Translations under genes and position numbers: made by a program
Notes under the pieces: model-generated
The model's input: only the letters and a program-made list of their open reading frames with translations
Database searches by the model: none
Told to the model about the DNA's origin: nothing
In this document: positions 8,624 to 16,940 of the stretch, one piece after another
How positions within the stretch are numbered: position 1 is the first letter of the stretch
How the letters are laid out: each line of letters begins with the position of its first letter
Assembly (NCBI GenBank): GCA_005882295.1
Contig: VBAI01000072.1
Location: 1-32,313, forward strand
Direction of reading: 5' to 3'
Source of the DNA: Candidatus Segetimicrobium genomatis
GTDB lineage: Bacteria; Sysuimicrobiota; Sysuimicrobiia; Sysuimicrobiales; Kaftiobacteriaceae
DNA: 32,313 nt

Positions 8624-10132
8624 TCAGGCCGTCTCCGGCACGCCGACGGCCTCGTCGTCCATCCCAAGGGGGCGCAGGTCGCCGGCCTGCAGGCAGGCCA
8701 GCAGGGCGCCGATCACCTGCGGGTCGAACTGCGTCCCCCGCCCTCGTTCCAGTTCTGCCAGCGCCTTCGGCACCGGCATGGCCGGCCGGTAATAACGCGG
8801 GCTGGTCATGCTCTCCAATGCATCAACGCCGGCGATGATGCGCGCCTCAACGGGGATCTGATCGCCCCGCAGTCCCATCGGGTACCCCGAGCCGTCGAAC
8901 CACTCATGGTGAAACATCACCGCCTCCACGACGCGCGGCGGGAAGTCGGCCATGGCCAGAATCTTCGCCCCCATCAGAGTGTGCGTCTTCATGCCATCAT
9001 ATTCCTCAGCGGTGAGGTGTCCAGGCTTTCGCAGGACTCCGTCTCCAATGCCGATCTTGCCGATGTCATGGAGCAGGGCGGCCGTCTTCAAATCCTCGAG
9101 GCGATCGGCACTCAGCCCCATCCGGGAGCCGATCGCTAGCGCGTACGTGACCGCCCGGTTGGAGTGTTCGCGCGTAGGATGGTCGCGCAGGTCGACGGTC
9201 GCGGCCAGCGCGTAGACGGTGTTCCAATACGACCGGCGTAGCTGTTGGGACAACCGGATCTTCTCGATCTCGCTCGAGCCCTGGGCCGCGATCACCCGCA
9301 ACACGTCGCGGTCGGAGCCTCCGAACGCCGTCGTGGACCGCAGCGCGGTGACGACGCCCACGACGCGGCCTCCGAACTGCAGCGGGACCGACAGCATCCG
9401 ACCCTCGTCGTCGGCTGTCGCTTCCGCCAGGCCGTCGGCTCTGAACAGGTCCTCCGGGGCCACCCTCCACGACGCCGAGCTCTTAGCTGCCGAATGCCTG
9501 GCCCCATCCGCCTGGCCGGTCGTAGTCACGGTCCCGGCATCGCCCGTCGCGGATGTCGTCACCATCAGCTCCTGTCCATCGTCGTCCAGCGTGACGAGGG
9601 TTACGCGCTCGGCGTTCAGTTCGTGCAGCACGGCCTCGGTGATAATCTGAAACACTCGGCCCTGATCCACGTCTCCCAGCCGGTTGCTGTGGAGATCCAG
9701 CAGGGGCTGCAGCGCCCGCAGGCGGGTGTTGCGCTTGAAGTACAGCCCTTTGCGCAGGCCCTCCTCGACGGTCTTGCGCAGGTCGTCAGGCGTAAACGGC
9801 TTCATCAAGAACCCGTTCACGCCGAGCTTCACGGTTTCCAGCAAGTTGTCAAACTCGCTGAACCCGGTCATGACCACGACGGAGACGTCGGGCGCCTCCG
9901 CCACGATCTGCCGGGCTGCCTCCAGCCCGGTCATGCCTGGCATGCGGATATCGGTGAGCAGGAGATCCGGAGTCTGCGCGCGGGCCATGCTGATCGCCGT
10001 GGGGCCGTCGGGAGCAGGGCTGACCTCATAGGTCCGGCCGAGAATGCGGACGCACAGCTCCCGGATGGACGTTTCATCGTCAACGACCAAGATTCTGGCT
10101 TTGGGGAGCACCATGGACTCCTTGTCGTTCAT
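8624..10132 (-). CDS. Response regulator with REC + GAF + HD-GYP (putative c-di-GMP phosphodiesterase)
   Basis: ARILVVDDETSIRELC...LLTDIRMPG; REHSNRAVTYALAIG...LLHDIGKIGIGDGVLRKPG...HHEWFDGSGYPMGLRGDQIPVEARII. Confidence 0.92.
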   Translation of the reverse strand: MNDKESMVLPKARILVVDDETSIRELCVRILGRTYEVSPAPDGPTAISMARAQTPDLLLTDIRMPGMTGLEAARQIVAEAPDVSVVVMTGFSEFDNLLETVKLGVNGFLMKPFTPDDLRKTVEEGLRKGLYFKRNTRLRALQPLLDLHSNRLGDVDQGRVFQIITEAVLHELNAERVTLVTLDDDGQELMVTTSATGDAGTVTTTGQADGARHSAAKSSASWRVAPEDLFRADGLAEATADDEGRMLSVPLQFGGRVVGVVTALRSTTAFGGSDRDVLRVIAAQGSSEIEKIRLSQQLRRSYWNTVYALAATVDLRDHPTREHSNRAVTYALAIGSRMGLSADRLEDLKTAALLHDIGKIGIGDGVLRKPGHLTAEEYDGMKTHTLMGAKILAMADFPPRVVEAVMFHHEWFDGSGYPMGLRGDQIPVEARIIAGVDALESMTSPRYYRPAMPVPKALAELERGRGTQFDPQVIGALLACLQAGDLRPLGMDDEAVGVPETA

Positions 10133-10185
10133 GCCGCGCGTGCAACCTCGCGTCCCATGCGGCTTCTCGCGTACCGCTCTGCTAG

Positions 10186-10201
10186 AGCAAGTTTCATGCC
10201 G
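10186..10201 (-). promoter_or_regulatory. Sigma-54 promoter upstream of the HD-GYP gene
   Basis: Minus strand CGGCATG-AAAC-TTGCT, about 50 nt upstream of the ATG at 10132. Confidence 0.6.
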
Positions 10202-10222
10202 AACACATGTCTACCCGGTCGG

Positions 10223-11581
10223 TTAGCCGGTTTCCGCCGAAATATTATGTTCCTGGATTTTCGCGTGAAGCGCCGCGCGGTCGATCCCCAGCACCTTCGC
10301 GGCCTCATCCAAGTTCCAGGCCGTCATCTTCAAGACGGCATTGATGTGCCGGCGTTCAGCGTCGCCCAGCGAGAACGCCTTGGGAAACTTCGCTCCCGGG
10401 GACGGCTGTTCGTCCAGCCAGATCTCCTCGGCGTCGATGAGTTCCCCGGTGGCCAGGATGACGACCCGCTGCACGGTGTACTCCAGCTCCCGAACGTTCC
10501 CCGGCCACTGGTGGCTGCGCAGCCGTTTCATCGCCGCGGGGGTGAAGCCTTTGATCCGCTTGCCGAACGCCACCGCGTACTTGTTGACGAAGTGGTAGGC
10601 CAGCACCTGAATGTCCTCTTTGCGGTCGCGCAGCGCCGGCAACTCCAGCGGCATGACGGCCAGCCGGTAGTAGAGGTCCTCGCGGAACCGGCCGTCGGCG
10701 ATGGCCTTCTTCAGATCTTTGTTCGTCGCCGCCACGACGCGGGCGTTGACATCGATGGGCTTGTTGCCGCCCACCCGCTCGATGACCCGCTCCTGCAACA
10801 CGCGCAGCAGCTTGACCTGCATCGAGAGGCTCATGTCGGCGATCTCGTCCAGAAAGATCGTGCCGTCCTGGCCGCGCTCAAACCGGCCCACGTGGCTGGT
10901 GATGGCGCTGGTGAACGCGCCCTTCTCATGGCCGAAGAGTTCCGTCTCCAGCAGCGTCTCGGGAATGGCTCCGCAGTTGACCACCACGAATGGGCCGTTG
11001 GCGCGAGGGCTCTGGAAATGGATCGAGCGGGCCAGCAGTTCCTTGCCCGTCCCCGTCTCCCCGTAGATCAGCACGGTGGCGTCGGTCGGGGCGACCGCGG
11101 CGGCGAGCCGCAAGACGTCGCGCATTTTCGGAGATTCCCCGACGATCCCCTCGAATTTGAAGGTGCGCATCAGTTCCTGCTGCAGCGCCCGGTTCTCTTG
11201 CATCAGGCGGCTGCGTTCCAGCGCCTGGTTCACCACGATCATCAACTCTTCGGGCCGGAACGGTTTGCCGACATAATGGTAGGCGCCAAGCTTGATCGCC
11301 TGGATCGCGGTGTCGATCGTGGAGAACGCGGTGATGATGATGACCAGAGCGTCGGGGTTGAATTCCTTGATCGATCGCAGCACACTCATCCCGTCGAGCT
11401 TGGGCAGCTTGAGGTCCAGGAGCACGAGTTGGTAGCGACCGGCCTTGTACTTGGCCAGCCCTTCTTCGCCGTCGGCGGCAGTCTCCACCGCATAGCCGTC
11501 CTCGCGAAGAATCTTGGTCAGCAAATTCCGCAGATTCTCCTCGTCGTCGACCACGAGGATGGACGTACCGTCGGTGACCAT
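10223..11581 (-). CDS. NtrC-family sigma-54-dependent response regulator (REC-AAA+-Fis HTH) with GAFTSA loop
   Basis: [21 protein letters not shown]...[15 protein letters not shown]...[20 protein letters not shown]...[11 protein letters not shown]...C-terminal [19 protein letters not shown]. Confidence 0.93.
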
Positions 11582-11678
11582 CAGCACTCTCTTCTTGGGC
11601 CGAAATGGGGGTCCTGCGAAATCATGCCTCTGTGGCGCGGAGGTTAGACGCGCCGCAAGCGCGCCCGAGTGCACCACC

Positions 11679-11791
11679 GCGTCTACCTAGTCTACCTGGT
11701 CTACTTAGTCTGCTTGGTCTCACTGCGGGGCCGACGGAACTAGGCATGTAGACCGGGAAGACCAAGTAGACCAAGAAGACCAAGTAGACGC
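11679..11791. repeat. Facing short-tandem-repeat element 2 (9-bp units)
   Basis: GTCTACCTA GTCTACCTG GTCTACTTA GTCTGCTTG GTCTC (from 11681) facing GTAGACCGG GAAGACCAA GTAGACCAA GAAGACCAA GTAGACGC (11748-11791). Confidence 0.8.
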
Positions 11792-11802
11792 AGTTGTCGT
11801 GT

Positions 11803-11903
11803 AAAAAGCCCCGCCGTCTCTCTCCCGTGCGGGCGGCCTTGCAGCGTCCCCCCTGAGGTTCGCCTGCACCCGGTTCCCGCGTTCAGAAGAGCGGACGGCG
11901 GGG
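11803..11903 (-). terminator. Terminator-like structure downstream of the FlgN-like gene, unusually long loop
   Basis: Minus strand CCCCGCCGTC ... GACGGCGGGG (10-bp perfect stem, arms 11894-11903 and 11809-11818) followed by C and TTTTT. Confidence 0.5.
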
Positions 11904-11918
11904 AGTTCTATCGATCCA

Positions 11919-12299
11919 TTAATTCAGGCGGGCCTGCGCCCGTGAGGTGGTCGCCGACGCGACAGCCGCCAGGGCCGGGGTCAGGACCCGCTGTGCCCAC
12001 AGGGCGCGGTTCGCGCGTTCCACCGCACCGAGCCCCCGGAGGAGCGTGCCGATCTGACGGGTGAACGCGGCCACATCCGGGACGCTGGTCGAGGTTTTGT
12101 GGCGCACCTGGCGACGCCTGGCTTCAAGATCCCGCAGGGTGACGATGTAGGCCGCCTCCAGGACAACCAGGTCTGCGGCTTCGTCAAAACGCCCCTGCTT
12201 CAGCAAGAGGTGCCGGGCCCGAGCCAGCCGCAGCAGTTCACGGTGCACGGCCAGCTCACGTTCGAGAATCTGGCGAAGTTGTCCGGCTGTGGAGCCCAT
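11919..12299 (-). CDS. Small helical protein, FlgN-like flagellar export chaperone family (tentative)
   Basis: MGSTAGQLRQILERELAVHRELLRLARARHLLLKQGRFDEAADLVVLEAAYIVTLRDLEARRRQV...; FlgN-like heptad and charge pattern. Confidence 0.45.
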   Translation of the reverse strand: MGSTAGQLRQILERELAVHRELLRLARARHLLLKQGRFDEAADLVVLEAAYIVTLRDLEARRRQVRHKTSTSVPDVAAFTRQIGTLLRGLGAVERANRALWAQRVLTPALAAVASATTSRAQARLN

Positions 12300-12345
12300 C
12301 GCATCACACCTCGACACGTCACCAGGGAAGTCTAGCCGGATGAAG

Positions 12346-12361
12346 AGCAATTCCCATGCCA
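12346..12361 (-). promoter_or_regulatory. Sigma-54 promoter upstream of the FlgN-like gene
   Basis: Minus strand TGGCATG-GGAA-TTGCT, about 47 nt upstream of the ATG at 12299. Confidence 0.7.
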
Positions 12362-12450
12362 CCTACCGGGGCCGCTGGCGGGACAGCGCTAACACCTCGA
12401 GCTTTTGGGTATGTAGCCGATAGACAGGGTGAAGGACAGTTACGCGTTCG

Positions 12451-12479
12451 TTGACAGCATGAAGAGGCTGTGGTAGAGT
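12451..12479 (+). promoter_or_regulatory. Sigma-70-type promoter upstream of small peptide 1
   Basis: TTGACA (12451-12456) - 17 nt - TAGAGT (12474-12479). Confidence 0.55.
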
Positions 12480-12593
12480 CAGCGAGCCATGAGTATGGAG
12501 ACCGGCTCACATCTCGATTCGGAAGGCCGCAGGCACTTAGTTCCTTGCCGGCGAGATGACGGGTCTATCTCAGCAGGAAGAGGGAGCAAATCA

Positions 12594-12740
12594 ATGCGCA
12601 AGGCGATCGCTGTATTCTTGTTCGCGTCCCTGATGTTTGTGGCGGCATCCGTGTCGTGGGGCCAGTCGGCCTCGACGGAGGCCACGTGGGAGTCGGCCAC
12701 CTGGGAGACTCTCGACGCCGTCCCCGCAGTCTGGGAGTAG
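12594..12740 (+). CDS. 48-aa secreted peptide 1 (TWES family)
   Basis: MRKAIAVFLFASLMFVAASVSWGQSASTEATWESATWETLDAVPAVWE*. The tracked 83-aa ORF (12489..12740) is an over-extended start. Paralogue at 12962..13111. Confidence 0.85.
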   Translation: MRKAIAVFLFASLMFVAASVSWGQSASTEATWESATWETLDAVPAVWE

Positions 12741-12774
12741 TTTCGGCCGTATCCAGACATCAGGACTGTTCGTG

Positions 12775-12812
12775 ACGAGGGGGTCCCACCGGACCCCCTC
12801 GTTGTTGTTCTT
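12775..12812 (+). terminator. Rho-independent terminator after peptide 1
   Basis: ACGAGGGGGTCC CACC GGACCCCCTCGT (12-bp perfect stem) then TGTTGTTCTT. Confidence 0.8.
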
Positions 12813-12900
12813 CTGGAGTTGATCCCCGCATCTAACCCTCCCTCAGGCCGGGCATGACTCTTTTAGGATCCCTCCAGGGAATCTGCGCACCGAAGGGGTT

Positions 12901-12916
12901 TGGTACGAAAATTGCT
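12901..12916 (+). promoter_or_regulatory. Sigma-54 promoter upstream of small peptide 2
   Basis: TGGTACG-AAAA-TTGCT, about 46 nt upstream of the ATG at 12962. Confidence 0.75.
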
Positions 12917-12961
12917 CTATTTAGACGGTAGAAACGTTTCATCACACGGGAGGGAATCACA

Positions 12962-13111
12962 ATGAAAAAGGTCCTGACTGTCGCGGTCATGCTGATCCTG
13001 GCAGTGTGCCTGGGGGCGTCGGTGTCATGGGGCCAGACGGCCTCGACGGAGGCGACATGGGAGTCGGCCACCTGGGAGACTCTCGACGCGGTGCCCTCAG
13101 TCTGGGAGTAG
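12962..13111 (+). CDS. 49-aa secreted peptide 2 (TWES family)
   Basis: MKKVLTVAVMLILAVCLGASVSWGQTASTEATWESATWETLDAVPSVWE*; GGGAGG RBS. Missing from the supplied ORF track (too short). Confidence 0.88.
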   Translation: MKKVLTVAVMLILAVCLGASVSWGQTASTEATWESATWETLDAVPSVWE

Positions 13112-13229
13112 CAACGAACTGCGCCTGGTGGAGGATTCCGCCGGGCGGTAGTCTAACAGGGGTTGCCCGGGAGGCCGCCTGCACACGCGGGGTGGCCCCG
13201 GGCCATTTGCCTTCTCTCGCGGCGGGAAT

Positions 13230-15527
13230 ATGAAGAACCTCTCAACGCCAGCCCGCGTCTACGTCCTAGGGGTCATCATCGCCGGCGGCATCCTGGCGGC
13301 CCTTGTGCCGCAGCTTCCGGGTGCTGCCCCGCGGCTGGATCTGCCATTTGCGGTCTTCGTCGCGGCGGCGCTGCTGACGCAGCTGGTCGGCGTCCGGGTG
13401 ATCATGCCCGGCCGGGAGGGCATCGCCTGGTCGCTGATCAACGCGGTAATCGTCGCCACCGTATTGCTCTTCCCCGCCGGCAACAGCATCCTGCTCGTCC
13501 TCATCACCTTTACCGCCTACGGGTTCAAGCGCCGCGAACTGCCCTGGTACCAGGGGGCGTTCAACGTGGCGCAGCATGTGCTGTCGGTCAGCCTGGCTGA
13601 GACGTTGTGGGCGATCGCGCGGCCGGAAAGCCTGGTCGGCGCAATGGCGGTGCAGTGGTACGCGGCGGCGTTCTCTGCCGGCGTCGTGTTCTACGTCGCC
13701 AACGGCGCCCTGGTCACGCTGGCCATCACCCTGGTGGCCGGCAAGCCGTTCCGGCAGGTCGGCGTGATCTCACGGTCCAGCTTCTACCGCGAGATGGTCC
13801 TGATCTGGCTTGGCGCCGCGGTGGCCGACTTCTGGATCGTGAACCCGTGGCGCACGGTGCTGCTGACCCTTCCGCTGGTGGGACTGTCCCAGATGCTGCG
13901 CTTGCAGATCGAGGACGCGGAGCGCATCCGCCGCAGCCAGCAGGAGGCGGAGGGCCGCGCCCAGCAGCTGGCCAGCTTGAACGAGCTGGCCCGGGCCCTG
14001 ACCAGCAGTCTGGAGCTGGAACAGGTTTGTGACGCGCTCTATGCCCAGATCCGCAAGGTCGTGCCGGCCGACGCCTTCGGCGCCGGCGTGTACGAACCAC
14101 ACGCCGACCTGATCAGGTTCAGCGTGTGGCGGACGGAGGACGAAACGTTCCCGGCGTTCACCCGCAACGCATCCGAGCCGATCTTCCGGCGCGTCCTGCA
14201 GGCCCGGACGCCGCTGGCGCTCGAACAGGGGCGCGATCATGAAGACATCGCCCAGCTCAGCCAGTACGGCCGGCTTCCTCGCGACGCGATGGTGGTCGCG
14301 ATTCCGATGACCGTTGGCGATCGCGCCGTGGGCATGATCATCGTCGGCACACGCCGGGCGCTCACCCCGCAGGAGATGGACCTGCTCTCTACCATGGCCA
14401 GCCAGACGGCCGTGGCCATGGAGAAGGCCCAGCTCTTCGACCGGGAGCGCCGGAAGAGCGCGCAGCTGAGTGCCATCACACAGGTCAGCAAGAAGATCGT
14501 CACGATCCACAGCGTGGACGTGCTGCTGCAGCAAACCTCGCGCCTGATTGAGGAAACATTTGCCTTCGAACGCGTGCAGGTGCTGCTGGCGGATGAGGCG
14601 GAGACCGCGCAGGCCGACCCCGCGGCGACCGACATCCCTGTCCTCTACCGCGGGGAGTCCATCGGCGACCTGCGGGTGTGGCTGCGTCCGGGCACCGGAT
14701 TTTCTCCGGATGACCTCTCGATGCTGCAGACGCTGGCGGACGAGATCGCCGTGGCCATCGAGAATGCGCGCCTCTATGAAAACCTGCAACGCCAGATGGC
14801 CATGCTGGAGCAAACGCAGTTCCAGCTCATGCAGTCGGCCAAGCTGGCCACGATTGGCGAACTGGCCGCGTTCGTCGCCCACGAGATCAACAACCCGTTG
14901 ACCAGCGTCCTGGGTTACGCCTCGCTGATCCTGAGCGAAACGCCCCCAGACGACAGCAAGCGGGGCGACCTGGAGGTCATTGAGAAGGAGGCGTTGCGAG
15001 CGCGCGCCATCGTGCGAGATCTGCTGGGCTACGCGCGGCAGACCGACTCCGCGATGGAACAGACGCGCATCAACGAGGCGCTGGAGAGCGTCCTGCCGCT
15101 GATCCGCCGCCGCGCCGAGGCGCAGCATGTCAGCATCACCGCGAACTTCGATCCATCGGTCCCCCCGATCCTGGGGGATGTCAACCAGCTCAAGCAGGTC
15201 TTCATCAACATTCTGAACAATGCGATCGACGCCATGCCCACGGGCGGCGTCGTGGAGGTCAGCACGCGAGAGGTCAGAGGGAACGGCACCGGGCCGCAGG
15301 TGGAGATCGCATTCCAGGATGGCGGCGTGGGGATTCCCGAGGACAAGCTCGAACGTATTTTTGACCCCTTCTTCACGACGAAGGAGGACGGCAAAGGCAC
15401 CGGGCTTGGGCTCCCGATCAGCAAACGCATCGTGGAGCGCCACGGCGGATCCATTTCGGTGAAGAGCGTCGTTGGGGCAGGGACCCGGTTCACAGTCGCG
15501 CTCCCGGTCGCGGTCACCTATTCATGA
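13230..15527 (+). CDS. Membrane histidine kinase: multi-TM N-terminus, two GAF-like regions, HisKA, HATPase
   Basis: N-terminal multi-TM region, GAF segments, FVAHEINNPLTSVLGYASL H-box, NQLKQVFINILNNAIDAM, GGVGIPEDKLERIFDPFFTTKEDGKGTGLGLPIS. Confidence 0.92.
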   Translation: MKNLSTPARVYVLGVIIAGGILAALVPQLPGAAPRLDLPFAVFVAAALLTQLVGVRVIMPGREGIAWSLINAVIVATVLLFPAGNSILLVLITFTAYGFKRRELPWYQGAFNVAQHVLSVSLAETLWAIARPESLVGAMAVQWYAAAFSAGVVFYVANGALVTLAITLVAGKPFRQVGVISRSSFYREMVLIWLGAAVADFWIVNPWRTVLLTLPLVGLSQMLRLQIEDAERIRRSQQEAEGRAQQLASLNELARALTSSLELEQVCDALYAQIRKVVPADAFGAGVYEPHADLIRFSVWRTEDETFPAFTRNASEPIFRRVLQARTPLALEQGRDHEDIAQLSQYGRLPRDAMVVAIPMTVGDRAVGMIIVGTRRALTPQEMDLLSTMASQTAVAMEKAQLFDRERRKSAQLSAITQVSKKIVTIHSVDVLLQQTSRLIEETFAFERVQVLLADEAETAQADPAATDIPVLYRGESIGDLRVWLRPGTGFSPDDLSMLQTLADEIAVAIENARLYENLQRQMAMLEQTQFQLMQSAKLATIGELAAFVAHEINNPLTSVLGYASLILSETPPDDSKRGDLEVIEKEALRARAIVRDLLGYARQTDSAMEQTRINEALESVLPLIRRRAEAQHVSITANFDPSVPPILGDVNQLKQVFINILNNAIDAMPTGGVVEVSTREVRGNGTGPQVEIAFQDGGVGIPEDKLERIFDPFFTTKEDGKGTGLGLPISKRIVERHGGSISVKSVVGAGTRFTVALPVAVTYS

Positions 15528-15937
15528 CATCAGTCCAACCTGCCCAGCCGCAGCCCTCCGCCTCCCGCGTCCTTGTGGTCGACGACGAGGAGTCCATTCG
15601 CGACCTGTGCGCCCGCGTGCTGAGCCGCGCCGGCTACAGCGTCAGCACCGCCCCCAACGGCGAAGACGCCGTCGCCCTGCTGACCCGGGAGGCCTTCGCC
15701 CTGGTGATCTCCGACATCCGCATGCCGGGAATCTCCGGATTGGAGGTGCTGGAGCGCGCCAAGGCGACGCATCCGGCGATCCGGGTGGTGCTGATTACCG
15801 GTTTCGGCACTCCACAGATGTTGACGCGCGCCCAGCAATCCGGCGCCGACCGCATTCTCACCAAACCCTTCAACCCCATGGAGTTGCTGGCGGCCGTCCG
15901 AGAGATCCTCCCGAGCGGAAACGCGGAACCGCGGTAA
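15524..15937 (+). CDS. Stand-alone receiver-domain response regulator
   Basis: RVLVVDDEESIRDLCARVL...LVISDIRMPGISGLEVL...VVLITGFG...RILTKPFNPMELL; 4-bp overlap with the kinase. Confidence 0.92.
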   Translation: MTSVQPAQPQPSASRVLVVDDEESIRDLCARVLSRAGYSVSTAPNGEDAVALLTREAFALVISDIRMPGISGLEVLERAKATHPAIRVVLITGFGTPQMLTRAQQSGADRILTKPFNPMELLAAVREILPSGNAEPR

Positions 15938-15940
15938 GCT

Positions 15941-16024
15941 GCATTGCGCATTGTGGATTGACAATTGTGGATTGATCCTGTCTGCATTTCAATCCGCAAT
16001 CCACAATCCGAAATCCGCGATTTC
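15941..16024. repeat. Facing short-tandem-repeat element 3 (7-bp units)
   Basis: GCATTGC GCATTGT GGATTGA CAATTGT GGATTGA (15941-15975) facing CAATCCG CAATCCA CAATCCG AAATCCG (15990-16017). Confidence 0.75.
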
Positions 16025-16040
16025 GTAGTACGATGGGGGC

Positions 16041-16940
16041 GTGACCGCCGTCGACGCCCTGAAGGCGTTTTTCTCCCGCGAACGAGACGTCGCCGCCGCG
16101 TACCTGTATGGGAGGTATGCGGACGACCGCACCTGGCCCGACAGCGATATCGAGATCGCCATCTTGTTTCCGGATCGGGTCGGCGAAGAGGACATGAGCG
16201 GCTACCTGGAGCGCCTGTCGGCGGCCAACCCTCTGGCAGACGCTCCGGGAATCCTGATGCCCTCCGCGCTGAACACGCACATCCTGCCGGTGATCCACGA
16301 GATCCTCAGTGGCGCGGACGTCCTTGTCGTCAATGATCCTGAAACCAGGGATGCCTTTGCCCGACGAGCCGCGGCGCGGCTGGACGACGAACGGACGGCG
16401 TTGCTCGACGACGCCAAAGAGTCGATCCTGCAGGCCCGCAATCTCGGGCTGGGGCTCCTCGGCAGTCCCGGGTTTGTCCTGCCGCAACCCCCACGCTTCC
16501 TCGATCCCATCCGGATTGGTTGGCGCCTGGCCAGGATTCTCGGATCTTCCGCCGTGCTCGAGGCCTCGACGCGTGACGCCGACGCTGCGGGCAGAGACCC
16601 CGAGTCGCTGGGCCAGTTGATCGGATGGTTCAGCAACGGGACCGGCGCGGCAACCGGCATCGCCAAAGCCATGCTGAACATCTTCGGCATGCCGCGCCCC
16701 AGCCGCCGGTGGGAGGTGTTTCTGCCGCTGGCGGATGCCAAGATGATAACAATGGATCTGGCCCTGCAGCTCGGGGCGGCGGTGGAAGCCCGGTGGCAAC
16801 TTCTGACCGGAAGCGGACTGGCTGCTCCGGAGCGGATCGTCACGTCCATCCGCGCGTCGCTGCCGCCGATCCTGTCGTTCGCGCGCTTGGCCGCGTGGTA
16901 TTGCGAGGTGCCCGGGGTCCGCGACCAGAAACTGCACTAA
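16041..16940 (+). CDS. Nucleotidyltransferase-fold (MNT-like) protein with C-terminal helical domain
   Basis: GTG start; AAAYLYGRYADDRTWPDSDIEIAILF resembles the NTase motif G[GS]-x(n)-[DE]h[DE]h, with GR in place of GS. Confidence 0.6.
   Translation: MTAVDALKAFFSRERDVAAAYLYGRYADDRTWPDSDIEIAILFPDRVGEEDMSGYLERLSAANPLADAPGILMPSALNTHILPVIHEILSGADVLVVNDPETRDAFARRAAARLDDERTALLDDAKESILQARNLGLGLLGSPGFVLPQPPRFLDPIRIGWRLARILGSSAVLEASTRDADAAGRDPESLGQLIGWFSNGTGAATGIAKAMLNIFGMPRPSRRWEVFLPLADAKMITMDLALQLGAAVEARWQLLTGSGLAAPERIVTSIRASLPPILSFARLAAWYCEVPGVRDQKLH

Noticed and set aside
9245-11647. 800-aa plus-strand ORF antisense to the HD-GYP and NtrC-type genes
   Set aside because: High-GC mirror ORF: low-complexity H/Q/R/D composition, no recognisable domain, and the opposite strand has clear well-conserved families.
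12415-12422. GCCGATAG upstream of peptide 1 as a sigma-28 (FliA) -10 element
   Set aside because: No TAAA-type -35 at the proper spacing; a sigma-70-type TTGACA-N17-TAGAGT lies just downstream.
12601-13111. TWES peptides as leader peptides for attenuation
   Set aside because: Both have signal-peptide-like N-termini, good RBS and conserved tails; peptide 1 is followed by its own terminator well after the stop with no alternative antiterminator visible.
13770-15443. 557-aa minus-strand ORF antisense to the histidine kinase
   Set aside because: Shadow ORF of the kinase codons (GC-rich third positions); composition and lack of domain argue against coding.
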